DNA from: Paenibacillus bouchesdurhonensis
GTDB lineage: Bacteria > Bacillota > Bacilli > Paenibacillales > Paenibacillaceae
Assembly: GCF_900155685.1 (NCBI RefSeq)
Contig: NZ_LT732548.1
Location: 38,062-71,896, forward strand
Length of the DNA: 33,835 nucleotides
Reading direction: 5' to 3'
Position 1 is the first letter of the stretch; each line of letters opens with the position of its first letter. Positions 17,076-24,858 of the stretch are shown here, piece by piece. A program made the position numbers and the translations under genes. The notes below the pieces were generated by a model that ran no database searches, was not told the DNA's origin, and saw only the letters and a list, made by a program, of their open reading frames with translations.

Positions 17076-18212
17076 TTAGTTTAATTCTGGTTTGTTCGGC
17101 CCGATTACATAAACGGTACGTCCTTTTTTACGACCGAAGTTTTTTGCCGTTTTCAAACTATCGAAATAAACGTCCATTTTATTGCCCTTAATGGCGCCAC
17201 CTGTATCTTCAGCCCTGCGGAACCCTATGCCTTCGATATACACCCACCAGCCCATAGGAACGACGCTCTTATCCACGGCAATCGTTCTGCCTTCCGTTAC
17301 GCGAGTTCCGGAGGCGGTCTTTGTGCCGATCCCGTCTTCCTCGGCGGAATAAGCGGTTAATGTGACGTTTTTGAGCACCTTTTTATATTTAAATGAGACA
17401 CCGCCTTTGGTTGTTGTTCCGCTGATATCCACTTGATCCGCAGTGCGGGTAATGTTAGCGGCAAGCACAGCCTCTGGCTTGGGCTTCGTACCGACAGCGA
17501 CCACCTTGTCTTGAGCCTTTGTCTCAATCTCTTTGCTCAGCCAACGCTTGGATACGAAATGTCCGTCTTCATACACTTTTTCAACGTGATGGACAACTAC
17601 TCCCTCGTTGCCCTGCTGTAGCACCTTCGTCTGGCCCTTCTCCAAATTAGGATCAGAGGTTTTGACGACGTTAAATGGCACCGTCTCTTTCGTCTGTACC
17701 GTGTGCTTAGCCACACGTACGACGCTGATTTTGAGGTCGGAAGTAACTTTGCTGCTTAGCTCCGGAGTGACTTTATCATCCGGATTCACCTTAATACCAA
17801 GCTCATTGATAATGCCCTGCACACTGGATTGAGTCGTTAAATGCGACTTCGTTGCGCCATCCACGCTCACCTGTACCGGAACCGCCCTTACGATAACGAT
17901 CCGATCTCCTTCTTTGAGAGAGCTTTCGAGCGAACGCGATATTGTATCGCCTTGGCTCAGCACGATAGATTGTTCATCCAGTACTTGATTCACTAAAGAT
18001 TTGCGGGTCTCGATCTCCTGGATCTGCCCGTCTACCACCAAATAAATGTTCTTGCTGTTGCCATTCAGCCAAATTAGAATGACAAAGATCGCTGCGACAG
18101 TTAACAAAGTGACGACCGATATCTGACGTAGATTCTCATGCTTCCATCGTAATGCGTAAGACATACTGGATGAGCGCGATTCATGGGTCTCTTCTTTCTG
18201 GAAAATGCCCAC
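17076..18212 (-). CDS. yabE: YabE: membrane-anchored DUF348-G5-3D cell-wall protein
   Basis: A 378-residue protein resembling RpfB-type resuscitation factors. A short cytoplasmic N-terminus is followed by one membrane helix (about residues 32-49). Then come DUF348 repeats (YLVVDGQIQEIETRKSLVNQ and two more), a G5 domain (about 200-280) and a C-terminal 3D domain. The three acidic residues of the 3D domain are visible in IAVDKSVVPMG, RAEDTGGAIKG and KMDVYFDS. The 3D domain is related to MltA lytic transglycosylases, so a peptidoglycan-cleaving role outside the membrane is likely. Start GTG 18210-18212 has GGAGG at 7 bases. It is preceded by a c-di-AMP riboswitch and terminator, linking its expression to a nucleotide that controls wall and osmotic homeostasis. 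Confidence 0.93.
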   Translation of the reverse strand: MGIFQKEETHESRSSSMSYALRWKHENLRQISVVTLLTVAAIFVILIWLNGNSKNIYLVVDGQIQEIETRKSLVNQVLDEQSIVLSQGDTISRSLESSLKEGDRIVIVRAVPVQVSVDGATKSHLTTQSSVQGIINELGIKVNPDDKVTPELSSKVTSDLKISVVRVAKHTVQTKETVPFNVVKTSDPNLEKGQTKVLQQGNEGVVVHHVEKVYEDGHFVSKRWLSKEIETKAQDKVVAVGTKPKPEAVLAANITRTADQVDISGTTTKGGVSFKYKKVLKNVTLTAYSAEEDGIGTKTASGTRVTEGRTIAVDKSVVPMGWWVYIEGIGFRRAEDTGGAIKGNKMDVYFDSLKTAKNFGRKKGRTVYVIGPNKPELN

Positions 18213-18385
18213 TTTCCGTCCTCCTTCATAGTCCCGCCCTAGGTCAATGCATGATTAAATGTTGACGTGACTATATCCGTTTTTTACGAAATGCTAGAGG
18301 TTCAGCATCTCGCATCCTGCCCCAGTCTGGTCGGCATTTGTCACCTCCTGTTATAGAACAGTATGATGACCCTATTACAATTATT

Positions 18386-18434
18386 CAAAACAAAAGAAGC
18401 CCGAAGAAAGAGTTAGAGCAACTCTTTCGTGGCT
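18386..18434 (-). terminator. Riboswitch-controlled terminator in the yabE leader
   Basis: GAAAGAGTT (18406-18414) pairs with AACTCTTTC (18420-18428), with an outer AGCC/GGCT clamp, and is followed on the minus strand by TTCTTTTGTTTTG. It lies between the c-di-AMP aptamer and yabE and would act as its expression platform. Confidence 0.9.
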
Positions 18435-18444
18435 CCCTGAAGGT

Positions 18445-18700
18445 CTTGGTGTAATAGGATGCACGAAGTTGCCTCTCTTGACACGCTTACGAGGTTAGCT
18501 GTCGGGTTCGGACGAAGAGAGCCGCCCTTTCTTAGTTCATTCGCTCATGGCGCAATGACCTCGAATTCACCCCAAAGATCCTGCAAAGAAATCAAATACG
18601 GCCTGATCACCTTCAGTTGACTGTAGATCAAGGATATTGCATTAATACCGTATCCGGTTCCCCCGTTCTCCAAAATGGAGACTCAGCGAGACTGGTTCAT
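18445..18700 (-). ncRNA. ydaO/yuaA-type cyclic di-AMP riboswitch
   Basis: Conserved pieces of the motif appear in order on the minus strand: CGCTGAG (18682-18688), GGGGGAACC (18656-18664), GGGGTGAATTC (18563-18573), CCGAACCCG (18503-18511), CAGCTAACCTCGTAAGCG (18484-18501) and AGAGAGGC (18471-18478). In this class c-di-AMP binding favours termination, turning the gene off. The interval between the first and third blocks is long, so an enlarged variable stem is present. The boundaries are approximate. Confidence 0.9.
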
Positions 18701-18761
18701 GGAACCTGGATCGTGGCCATGTTGCATTGCTCCAAATTCGGCCAAATCGATCACTGAAAAG

Positions 18762-18791
18762 ATTCTATCCTGTTTCGATGCATGTTGTAAA
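18762..18791 (-). promoter_or_regulatory. Possible sigma-A promoter of the riboswitch-yabE transcript
   Basis: TTTACA (18786-18791), 18 bases, then TAGAAT (18762-18767) on the minus strand, about 60 bases before the aptamer. It implies a leader of more than 500 bases. Confidence 0.5.
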
Positions 18792-18913
18792 GGACGAATC
18801 AAGAACGTTTTCTTAAGAAAAAGGTTAAAAAAATGTAATAGACTCGCTGTTTTAAATTAAAATGTATTAATCTTTCTCAAAAGCTCTTCTTTTCACCGCT
18901 TTTACTCCCGTTT

Positions 18914-19681
18914 TCATTGAATGCCAAATCGTTCCAGCGCGTTCCGGGTAGTTTTTTCTGCTATTTCCTGGAAAGAGACCCCTTTTAATTCAGCTGCTGC
19001 TTCTGCTACCAAATTGACATAAGCGGATTCATTTCTTTTCCCGCGATAAGGATGAGGCGTCAAATATGGAGCATCTGTTTCAAGTAATAATCGATCGATT
19101 GGCGTTTGCTTCAGCACCTCTTTAGGCTGCTTCGCATTTTTGAACGTAATGGGGCCTCCAAAGGACAAATGAAACCCCATATTTAGACATAATTTGGCGG
19201 TTTCCCAGCTTCCTGAGAACGAATGCATTACTCCGCCGACTTCATGCGCCTTTTCTTCCCGTAAAATACGGATCGTGTCCTCATGGGCATCTCGATTATG
19301 AATAACAACCGGCATACCTAGCTCCCGCGCCAACCCGATCTGCTTGCGGAATACGGCATGCTGCACGTCCTTTGGCGACGTGTCCCAATAATAATCAAGG
19401 CCGATTTCCCCAATAGCGACGACTTTCTCGTGGCGGCACAATTCCGCAATCCAGTCCAAATCCTCGTCCTTCATCGTAATGGCATCCTGAGGATGCCAGC
19501 CGATGGCAGCATAAATGAAATCATAAGTCTCGGCCAGCTTCATCGTCGTAGGGATCGTCTCCCGATTAAAGCCGATATTAATAAGGCGCGTAACCCCTTG
19601 CTCTACCGCGCGAGCAATCGTTTCCTCCCGATCCTCATCAAACTGCTGCGCATCCAAATGCGTGTGTGTATCTACCAACAT
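18914..19681 (-). CDS. tatD: TatD-family metal-dependent hydrolase
   Basis: A 255-residue TIM-barrel nuclease of the TatD family (YabD of B. subtilis). Metal ligands are visible in order: VDTHTHLD near the N-terminus, GEIGLDYYW, VVIHNRDA, GGVMHSFSG and LLLETDAPYLTP. TatD proteins are reported as 3'-5' exonucleases active on DNA or RNA; the role in Bacillales is not well defined. I chose ATG 19679-19681, with GGAGG at 9 bases, giving the family start MLVDTHTHLDAQQ. The gene starts 17 bases after the HD-domain gene and is followed by the yabE leader. B. subtilis has metS upstream instead. Confidence 0.95.
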   Translation of the reverse strand: MLVDTHTHLDAQQFDEDREETIARAVEQGVTRLINIGFNRETIPTTMKLAETYDFIYAAIGWHPQDAITMKDEDLDWIAELCRHEKVVAIGEIGLDYYWDTSPKDVQHAVFRKQIGLARELGMPVVIHNRDAHEDTIRILREEKAHEVGGVMHSFSGSWETAKLCLNMGFHLSFGGPITFKNAKQPKEVLKQTPIDRLLLETDAPYLTPHPYRGKRNESAYVNLVAEAAAELKGVSFQEIAEKTTRNALERFGIQ

Positions 19682-19698
19682 GGTAATATTCCTCCTAG

Positions 19699-20985
19699 TT
19701 AACACTCCGAGCCAAAGAGCTCGACTAATTCCGCAGGCAATCGATGCCATACGGCCCGTAATTTATTGTCCGGAAAGTACAAATAAAATTTTCCCCGCTG
19801 CATGCCGCTGATCGAACGAACAATATCAGAGACCTCGGATATTTCCACCAATCGCTCCTGCTTGTCCAGCAGTAATATTTGCTTTCCCTGAAGCTCTTCG
19901 TCAGGACGAGACACATCATAAGGCAAGTCCGTTGGAAAATCAATTTCCAAATCATATTTCGGATTTAAGCCTAAATTCCGGAATATTTCGCGGATTTCCT
20001 CTATTTTGTCCAAATTCAACGATTCAAGTTCAACATATTTGTACAATTTACGATCCATGAATCGGGTACAAAGATCAGAAAGGAGTTCATCCTCTTCATT
20101 CTTCCACTGCATAAAAGCCGTTTGGACTAAAGCTTCATCTAATAACAAATATTGCTGAACCGTCAAATCTGAATTGAACAAGCCAGGTAAAGGATGCGGC
20201 AGAAACGAAAAACTATAACCTTCAGCAAATAATTCCTTCGCCCGGCGAAGAATTTGCCGCAAAATAATTTCCGAGCTCCGCGTAACCGGATGAAAATAAA
20301 TTTGCCAATACATTTGATAGCGGGACATCAAGTAATCTTCAACCGCATGCATGCCCGTCTCCTTGACGACAATCCGTCCCTGGTAGGGGCGGAGCATTCG
20401 CAATATTCGATCCATATCGATCGTACCGTAATTAACACCCGTAAAGTAAGCGTCTCTCAGCAGATAATCCATTCGATCTGCATCAAGCGGGCTGGTCACC
20501 AGATTAACGACAATCTCATTCGGATAATCTTTACGGATAACCGAGGCGACCTTAGCCGGAAATTCATCGCCCATTCTCTTTAATACGTGCCCCACTTCCG
20601 TTTCTCCAAGCAAAATTCGGCAAGTCCAATCCTCATGATTCATCTCAAAGGCTTGTTCAATAGAGTGAGAGAAGGGGCCATGTCCCAAATCATGCAGCAA
20701 TGCTGCGCAAAGAGCAACAAGACGTTCCTCCTTAGGCCAATCTGGATAATTATTTCTTTCAAATTGGGAAATGATTCGCCGCGTGATCTCATATACTCCT
20801 AAAGAATGAGAGAATCGGCTATGCTCTGCCCCATGAAAGGTTAAATATGAGGTGCCAAGCTGACGGATCCGGCGAAGCCGCTGAAATTCCTTCGTATTAA
20901 TAAGTAACCAGATCAATTCGTCCTGAACATGAATATAATTATGAACAGGATCTTTGAATACCTTTTCTTCGCGAAGGTTATGCAT
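19699..20985 (-). CDS. HD-domain phosphohydrolase of the YwfO family (dNTPase-like)
   Basis: A 428-residue cytosolic HD-domain protein. The metal-binding set is present: His in GAEHSRFSHSLGVYE near residue 55, HD in LLHDLGHGPFSH near 98-99 and the distal Asp in SPLDADRMDYLLRDA. The N-terminus (EEKVFKDPVHNYIHVQDELI) closely resembles B. subtilis YwfO and enterococcal EF1143-type dNTP triphosphohydrolases, so hydrolysis of (d)NTPs is the best guess. ATG 20983-20985 has AAGGAG at 8 bases. In B. subtilis ywfO is elsewhere and this slot holds metS, so it is a local rearrangement. Its upstream region is shared with abrB and holds the 0A-box array, so Spo0A control is possible. Confidence 0.87.
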   Translation of the reverse strand: MHNLREEKVFKDPVHNYIHVQDELIWLLINTKEFQRLRRIRQLGTSYLTFHGAEHSRFSHSLGVYEITRRIISQFERNNYPDWPKEERLVALCAALLHDLGHGPFSHSIEQAFEMNHEDWTCRILLGETEVGHVLKRMGDEFPAKVASVIRKDYPNEIVVNLVTSPLDADRMDYLLRDAYFTGVNYGTIDMDRILRMLRPYQGRIVVKETGMHAVEDYLMSRYQMYWQIYFHPVTRSSEIILRQILRRAKELFAEGYSFSFLPHPLPGLFNSDLTVQQYLLLDEALVQTAFMQWKNEEDELLSDLCTRFMDRKLYKYVELESLNLDKIEEIREIFRNLGLNPKYDLEIDFPTDLPYDVSRPDEELQGKQILLLDKQERLVEISEVSDIVRSISGMQRGKFYLYFPDNKLRAVWHRLPAELVELFGSEC

Positions 20986-21045
20986 GGTTAATTCTCCTTG
21001 TTTTCAATTTTTTTGAAACTAAAAGAATTTAACGCCTTAGGTTTT

Positions 21046-21115
21046 GTCGAGATGTCGACATAGTTTGTCGAATTATGTCTAATAGTGTCGTATTAAGTCT
21101 TGTAAATATGTCGAA
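21046..21115 (+). promoter_or_regulatory. Array of Spo0A-type boxes between the HD gene and abrB
   Basis: The box TGTCGAA and near matches recur in one orientation at 21046, 21053, 21066, 21076, 21086 and 21109, with a weak one at 21096. The GTC cores are spaced 7, 13, 10, 10, 10 and 13 bases apart, so most are in helical phase. Tandem 0A boxes 10 bp apart are the known binding unit of a Spo0A dimer at abrB. The array is nearer the HD gene (start 20985) than the abrB promoter. Confidence 0.7.
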
Positions 21116-21210
21116 TGCTTAAAAAGCCCGGTATAAAAGCAATTTTTTGATGTAATTCATGCATTTGTGTCTTTAATTTAGTAATTTAACTGAACTCTAC
21201 CATAAATAGG

Positions 21211-21239
21211 TTGACTGTTTTGGGAAACGTTGGTATTAT
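21211..21239 (+). promoter_or_regulatory. Sigma-A promoter of abrB
   Basis: TTGACT (21211-21216), 17 bases, then TATTAT (21234-21239), a near-consensus promoter about 80 bases before abrB. Confidence 0.8.
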
Positions 21240-21260
21240 AAATATCATAAAAGATAGAAG

Positions 21261-21269
21261 TTTGTCGAA
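21261..21269 (+). promoter_or_regulatory. Spo0A box downstream of the abrB start point
   Basis: TTTGTCGAA contains a perfect 0A box about 20 bases past the predicted transcription start. This matches the position from which Spo0A represses abrB in B. subtilis. Confidence 0.7.
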
Positions 21270-21322
21270 TAATGACGCTTTAAATTAATTTCAAAATTTT
21301 TGCGAGAGGGGTATCATCAGTC

Positions 21323-21577
21323 ATGATGAAATCAACAGGTATTGTTAGAAAAGTAGATGAGCTAGGTCGTGTAGTTATTCCTATCGAATTGCGCCGTACA
21401 CTCGGAATCGGAGAGAAAGATGCGCTTGAAATTTATGTAGACGGTGAGCGTATTATGCTTAAAAAATACGAGCCTGCATGCATCTTCTGTGGCAATGCTG
21501 AAAACGTAACTTACTTCAAAGGCAAAATTGTTTGTCATGAATGTCTCACAGAAATTCCAACACCTGTGACAAATTAA
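21323..21577 (+). CDS. abrB: Transition-state regulator AbrB with a Cys-rich C-terminus
   Basis: An 84-residue protein. Residues 1-53 are almost identical to B. subtilis AbrB: KSTGIVRKVDELGRVVIPIE, LRRTLGIGEKDALEIYVDGE. AbrB represses many stationary-phase and sporulation genes during growth. The C-terminal part differs from B. subtilis: it has two CxxC pairs (CIFCGN and CHECL) that could bind zinc, and it is shorter. The start is the first of two adjacent ATGs (21323), 11 bases after GAGAGGGG. It is one of only two plus-strand protein genes in the window. A sigma-A promoter and Spo0A boxes lie upstream and a strong terminator follows. The neighbour rsmI is convergent, as in B. subtilis. Confidence 0.95.
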   Translation: MMKSTGIVRKVDELGRVVIPIELRRTLGIGEKDALEIYVDGERIMLKKYEPACIFCGNAENVTYFKGKIVCHECLTEIPTPVTN

Positions 21578-21641
21578 GAATTATAGTATATAATAGACTT
21601 ACTGAATCTGTTAATTCTAACCTTTTTCATATCTCCTTGGT

Positions 21642-21688
21642 GCCTTCTTCGGCTTGAACCCGGCCGAATGAAGGCTCCCTTTTTTTTG
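21642..21688 (+). terminator. Terminator after abrB
   Basis: GCCTTC+TTCGGC (21642-21653) pairs with GCCGAA, one bulged T and GAAGGC (21663-21675), followed by eight T residues on the plus strand. Confidence 0.93.
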
Positions 21689-21760
21689 TGCTGCCCTATT
21701 TTATGCGATAATTGCATGTTTATAACATCTGCAGACACGTTGATATGCGGTTAAGCTTAG

Positions 21761-22654
21761 CTATATCAAAGATTGATAAATGTCCCTCTTGGATACTCCC
21801 CGATCATTAGCTGCCTTCTTCATAGCCTCCTTTCGTGATATCCCCTCCTCCTCTTCATAATGCGTCACATGCTCAAGGATGGACATGGACTGCCACCAAG
21901 CATTCCGCTTCTCTTTAAGCTGCTCTGGATCGGCTCCCTCCACCACAACACAATATTCCCCCATGGGTGGATGTTCTTCCAGCCAATCCAGACAATCTTG
22001 AATCCTTCCCCGAGCCATTTCTTCAAATCGTTTAGTGAGCTCTCGGGCTAGGACAACCCTCCGATCTCCCCATACGCTGAGCATCGATTCCAGGGTTCTG
22101 ATCAAACGATGCGGAGATTCATACAACAATAAGGTACTCTCCTCCTCGCTCTGTAAATGAAGAAGATCATCACGCTCCCGTTGCTCCCGGGGAAGGAACC
22201 CGATAAATTTAAATTTCTCCGTAGACAAACCGGAGACGATTAAAGCCGAAAGGGCGGCATTTGCTCCTGGTACAGGGACAACGGAAATTCCCGCCTCGAT
22301 CGCTAGCTTCACAAGATCGCTTCCAGGATCAGAAATAGCCGGCAATCCCGCATCGCTGACGAGCGCCAAATCTTTTCCTTCTATTATAAAGCGTATAAGC
22401 TCTGGGCCGCTGGCTTGTCGATTATGATCATGATAGCTCACCAGCTTACCCGGCGTAATTTCAAAATGGGACAGCAGCTTTCTGGTCTGTCTGGTATCCT
22501 CTGCAGCGATAATATCCGCCTCCCGCAGAATACGAACAGCACGATAAGTCATATCCTCCAAATTACCAATAGGTGTAGCGACGAGATAGAGCGTGCCGAA
22601 ATCCCCTTGATCGCCAGGCTGCTCCACAAAACTCTTTTGAACCTTAACACTCAT
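21761..22654 (-). CDS. rsmI: 16S rRNA cytidine-1402 2'-O-methyltransferase
   Basis: A 297-residue SAM-dependent enzyme of the tetrapyrrole-methylase fold. It methylates C1402 in the decoding centre of 16S rRNA. Motifs: GTLYLVATPIGNLEDMTYRA at the N-terminus, AAEDTRQTRKLLSH, VSDAGLPAISDPG, VPVPGANAALSAL and FIGFLPR. The C-terminal tail SKRDIYQSLI is the usual RsmI helix. ATG 22652-22654 overlaps the yabB stop by four bases, so the two are translationally coupled. B. subtilis has yazA between these genes; it is missing here. Confidence 0.97.
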   Translation of the reverse strand: MSVKVQKSFVEQPGDQGDFGTLYLVATPIGNLEDMTYRAVRILREADIIAAEDTRQTRKLLSHFEITPGKLVSYHDHNRQASGPELIRFIIEGKDLALVSDAGLPAISDPGSDLVKLAIEAGISVVPVPGANAALSALIVSGLSTEKFKFIGFLPREQRERDDLLHLQSEEESTLLLYESPHRLIRTLESMLSVWGDRRVVLARELTKRFEEMARGRIQDCLDWLEEHPPMGEYCVVVEGADPEQLKEKRNAWWQSMSILEHVTHYEEEEGISRKEAMKKAANDRGVSKRDIYQSLI

Positions 22655-23418
22655 GCTTTTCCCTCTTTTGATCCATAATATATTTCAAAAATCTCCTTAC
22701 AGTATTCTCCGTTCTCCTCGTACACGATGAGCGGCGGCAGCACCCTCACATCGGGCTTGCCGTCCCGCAGCGCTTCAATGAGCACCATGTTGGCTTCCAT
22801 GCCTGCCCGCGGATGAACAAATCGAATAACCTTCGGTTCTAACCTGTACTGGCGCAGAAGCGTCATGATTTCACCAAGCCGTTGAGGCTTGTGCACCATC
22901 GACATTTTTCCTCCGGTTCTCAGCAGCCTCATCGAGGAACTGATGACCTCTTCCAGCGTGCAGTGAATTTCATGCCTGGCAATCGCTTGATGCGGATTCA
23001 GCTTCAAATCCCCGCCAGTTAGCGGCATATAAGGCGGATTGACCGTCAAAGCATCGTATGTCCCGTGGCCCGTCTCTTGTACCAGTTCCCGCAAATCTCC
23101 TTCCCGAATAGTGATTCGATCCTGTAATTGATTTAGCTGTGTGCTGCGGCGCGCCATATCAGCAAGCCTGGGTTGTATTTCAATGCCTTCGATCTGCGCT
23201 TCGGTACGCGTGGACAACAGCAGCGGAATGACACCATTGCCGGTACATAAATCGATAACTCTGCCCCGTTTCGGTATAGCCGCAAATCTAGCCAGCAGTA
23301 CCGCATCCATGGAGAAGCTGAATACCTCATCGCTTTGAATAATCCGCAAATGATGCGTCAGCAGGTCATCCAGCCTTTCTTGTTCATATAATGGCACTTC
23401 TATCGGTAATTGAGTCAT
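22651..23418 (-). CDS. yabB: tRNA1(Val) adenine-37 N6-methyltransferase family protein
   Basis: A 255-residue Rossmann-fold methyltransferase. It has SAM motif I VIDLCTGNGVIPLLL near residues 54-68, the acidic GIEIQPRLADMA, and NPPYMPL near 127, the NPPY signature of N6-adenine methylation. It resembles E. coli TrmN6 (YfiC), which modifies A37 of tRNA1Val; substrate identity in Bacillales is inference. ATG 23416-23418. It forms a modification pair with rsmI downstream and follows yabA after a terminator. Confidence 0.93.
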   Translation of the reverse strand: MTQLPIEVPLYEQERLDDLLTHHLRIIQSDEVFSFSMDAVLLARFAAIPKRGRVIDLCTGNGVIPLLLSTRTEAQIEGIEIQPRLADMARRSTQLNQLQDRITIREGDLRELVQETGHGTYDALTVNPPYMPLTGGDLKLNPHQAIARHEIHCTLEEVISSSMRLLRTGGKMSMVHKPQRLGEIMTLLRQYRLEPKVIRFVHPRAGMEANMVLIEALRDGKPDVRVLPPLIVYEENGEYCKEIFEIYYGSKEGKA

Positions 23419-23473
23419 CGAATACTCGCCTTTCTATATAAAGGTCATTATAAAGATGTCTGCCAATAGGTAA

Positions 23474-23502
23474 TTGAAAAAAACCGTAGGAAGCTCCTAC
23501 GG
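23474..23502 (-). terminator. Terminator after yabA
   Basis: A perfect 8-bp stem CCGTAGGA/TCCTACGG (23484-23502), loop AGC, followed on the minus strand by TTTTTTT. Confidence 0.93.
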
Positions 23503-23508
23503 CTTTAC

Positions 23509-23889
23509 TCATTTATTCAGAAAAGACAAACAGAACAGGCAATCGCCTTCCGTTCGTAAATGTCCGTAATACACGTTGCAAATGTGGAATCCCTCATGAT
23601 ACAGACGGGCGAGATTATCATAACCTTCCCCGACGATATCGCTCGCTTCGATCGGTTCCTTGCCTTCTGGCAAGGATGAATCGGCTTGATCTGAAGATGA
23701 CGACGGAAGGCGACCTTCGGTGGTCTCCCGCTTTAATATTTTGCGTAATTGCTCGTTCTCCAGTCGAAGCTGCTGGTTCTCTTCTACCAGCTTTTTCACC
23801 TCAAGCATCAGCTTGCTCATTTCGCCGTGAACGGTTCCCATTTGTGCATCCAGCGCCTGCATATGCGTATAAATATCTTTATTCTCCAA
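23509..23889 (-). CDS. yabA: Replication initiation control protein YabA
   Basis: A 126-residue protein. Residues 1-60 form a leucine-rich coiled coil (tetramerisation), followed by a Ser/Glu-rich linker. The C-terminus is zinc-binding: [20 protein letters not shown], then [12 protein letters not shown]. YabA bridges DnaA and the DNA sliding clamp DnaN to limit re-initiation. The start is TTG at 23887-23889, with GGTGG a few bases upstream, and it aligns with B. subtilis MDKKELFDTVINLEEQIG. It lies in the tmk-to-yabA run of genes and is terminated right after its stop. Confidence 0.95.
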   Translation of the reverse strand: MENKDIYTHMQALDAQMGTVHGEMSKLMLEVKKLVEENQQLRLENEQLRKILKRETTEGRLPSSSSDQADSSLPEGKEPIEASDIVGEGYDNLARLYHEGFHICNVYYGHLRTEGDCLFCLSFLNK

Positions 23890-23932
23890 GTTCCCACCCC
23901 AGAGTCATCTCTAAAGTTTATCTTGAAAACCA

Positions 23933-24733
23933 TTACTTAACAACAACATCATCTAAAGGAAGCTCCTTAACCTTACCTACTTCAAACAACTGCACATGAA
24001 CCGACCGCGATCCTGCGTTCAGTCCCACAACTTTCCCTTCGCCAAGTGAAGTAATCACCATCTTGCCTACCGATGGCAGTTCTTCCTTCACGCTTTCATA
24101 GTTATCATGCTCAAATTTTAAGCAGCACATCAGCCTTCCGCAAAGTCCGGAAATCTTCGTCGGGTTAAGCGATAGACTCTGATCCTTGGCCATCTTGATC
24201 GATACAGGCTCAAAGTCGCCCAGCCAGGATGAGCAGCAAAGGATGCGTCCGCAAGGGCCAATCCCACCGAGCATCTTGGCTTCGTCCCGCACTCCAATTT
24301 GACGGAGTTCAATTCGGGTACGAAAGATACTGGCCAAATCTTTAACGAGTTCGCGAAAATCGACCCGACCTTCGGCCGTGAAATAAAAAATAATTTTATT
24401 GCGGTCAAACGTAAACTCGACATCGACCAGCTTCATTTTGAGATCATGATCTTTAATTTTATTTAAACAAGTGGCAAAAGCATTCTTTGCCGCAAGCTTG
24501 TTCTCTTCCACAACACGGGCATCAGCATCGTCGGCGATCCGGATCACCTTCTTCAGCGGAAGGACGACATCCGATTCTCCAACCTGCTTCTTCCCGACGA
24601 CAACCTTACCGTATTCAATCCCTCGCGCCGTCTCGACGATAACGCTCTGTTCCTTGTCGACCGGAAGCTCCAGAGGATCGAAATAATAAATTTTGCCCGC
24701 TTTCTTGAAACGGACACCTACTACAGTGTACAA
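23933..24733 (-). CDS. ricT: RicT (YaaT), PSP1-domain Y-complex subunit
   Basis: A 266-residue protein of the RicA-RicF-RicT (Y) complex, which carries Fe-S clusters, directs RNase Y cleavage of mRNAs and promotes sporulation and biofilm formation. Seen: VVGVRFKKAGKIYYFDP, the PSP1 core FTFDRNKIIFYFTAEGRVDF, and two Cys-rich loops, GPCGRILCCSSW and GLCGRLMCCLKF, that supply cluster ligands. The frame opens 17 codons earlier, but TTG 24731-24733 has GAGGGGG at 7 bases and matches B. subtilis MYNVVGVRFKKAG. It follows holB as in B. subtilis. Confidence 0.95.
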   Translation of the reverse strand: MYTVVGVRFKKAGKIYYFDPLELPVDKEQSVIVETARGIEYGKVVVGKKQVGESDVVLPLKKVIRIADDADARVVEENKLAAKNAFATCLNKIKDHDLKMKLVDVEFTFDRNKIIFYFTAEGRVDFRELVKDLASIFRTRIELRQIGVRDEAKMLGGIGPCGRILCCSSWLGDFEPVSIKMAKDQSLSLNPTKISGLCGRLMCCLKFEHDNYESVKEELPSVGKMVITSLGEGKVVGLNAGSRSVHVQLFEVGKVKELPLDDVVVK

Positions 24734-24858
24734 AAACTTACCCCCTCGTCTAGCACTGGCACTAATAAATATGTGACCTTCCAAAAAAATCCCTTGTTAC
24801 TGCATGGGAGAAAGTTTACTGCAATTCTTGGTGTCATAATGTCAGGGTCTTTATATCT

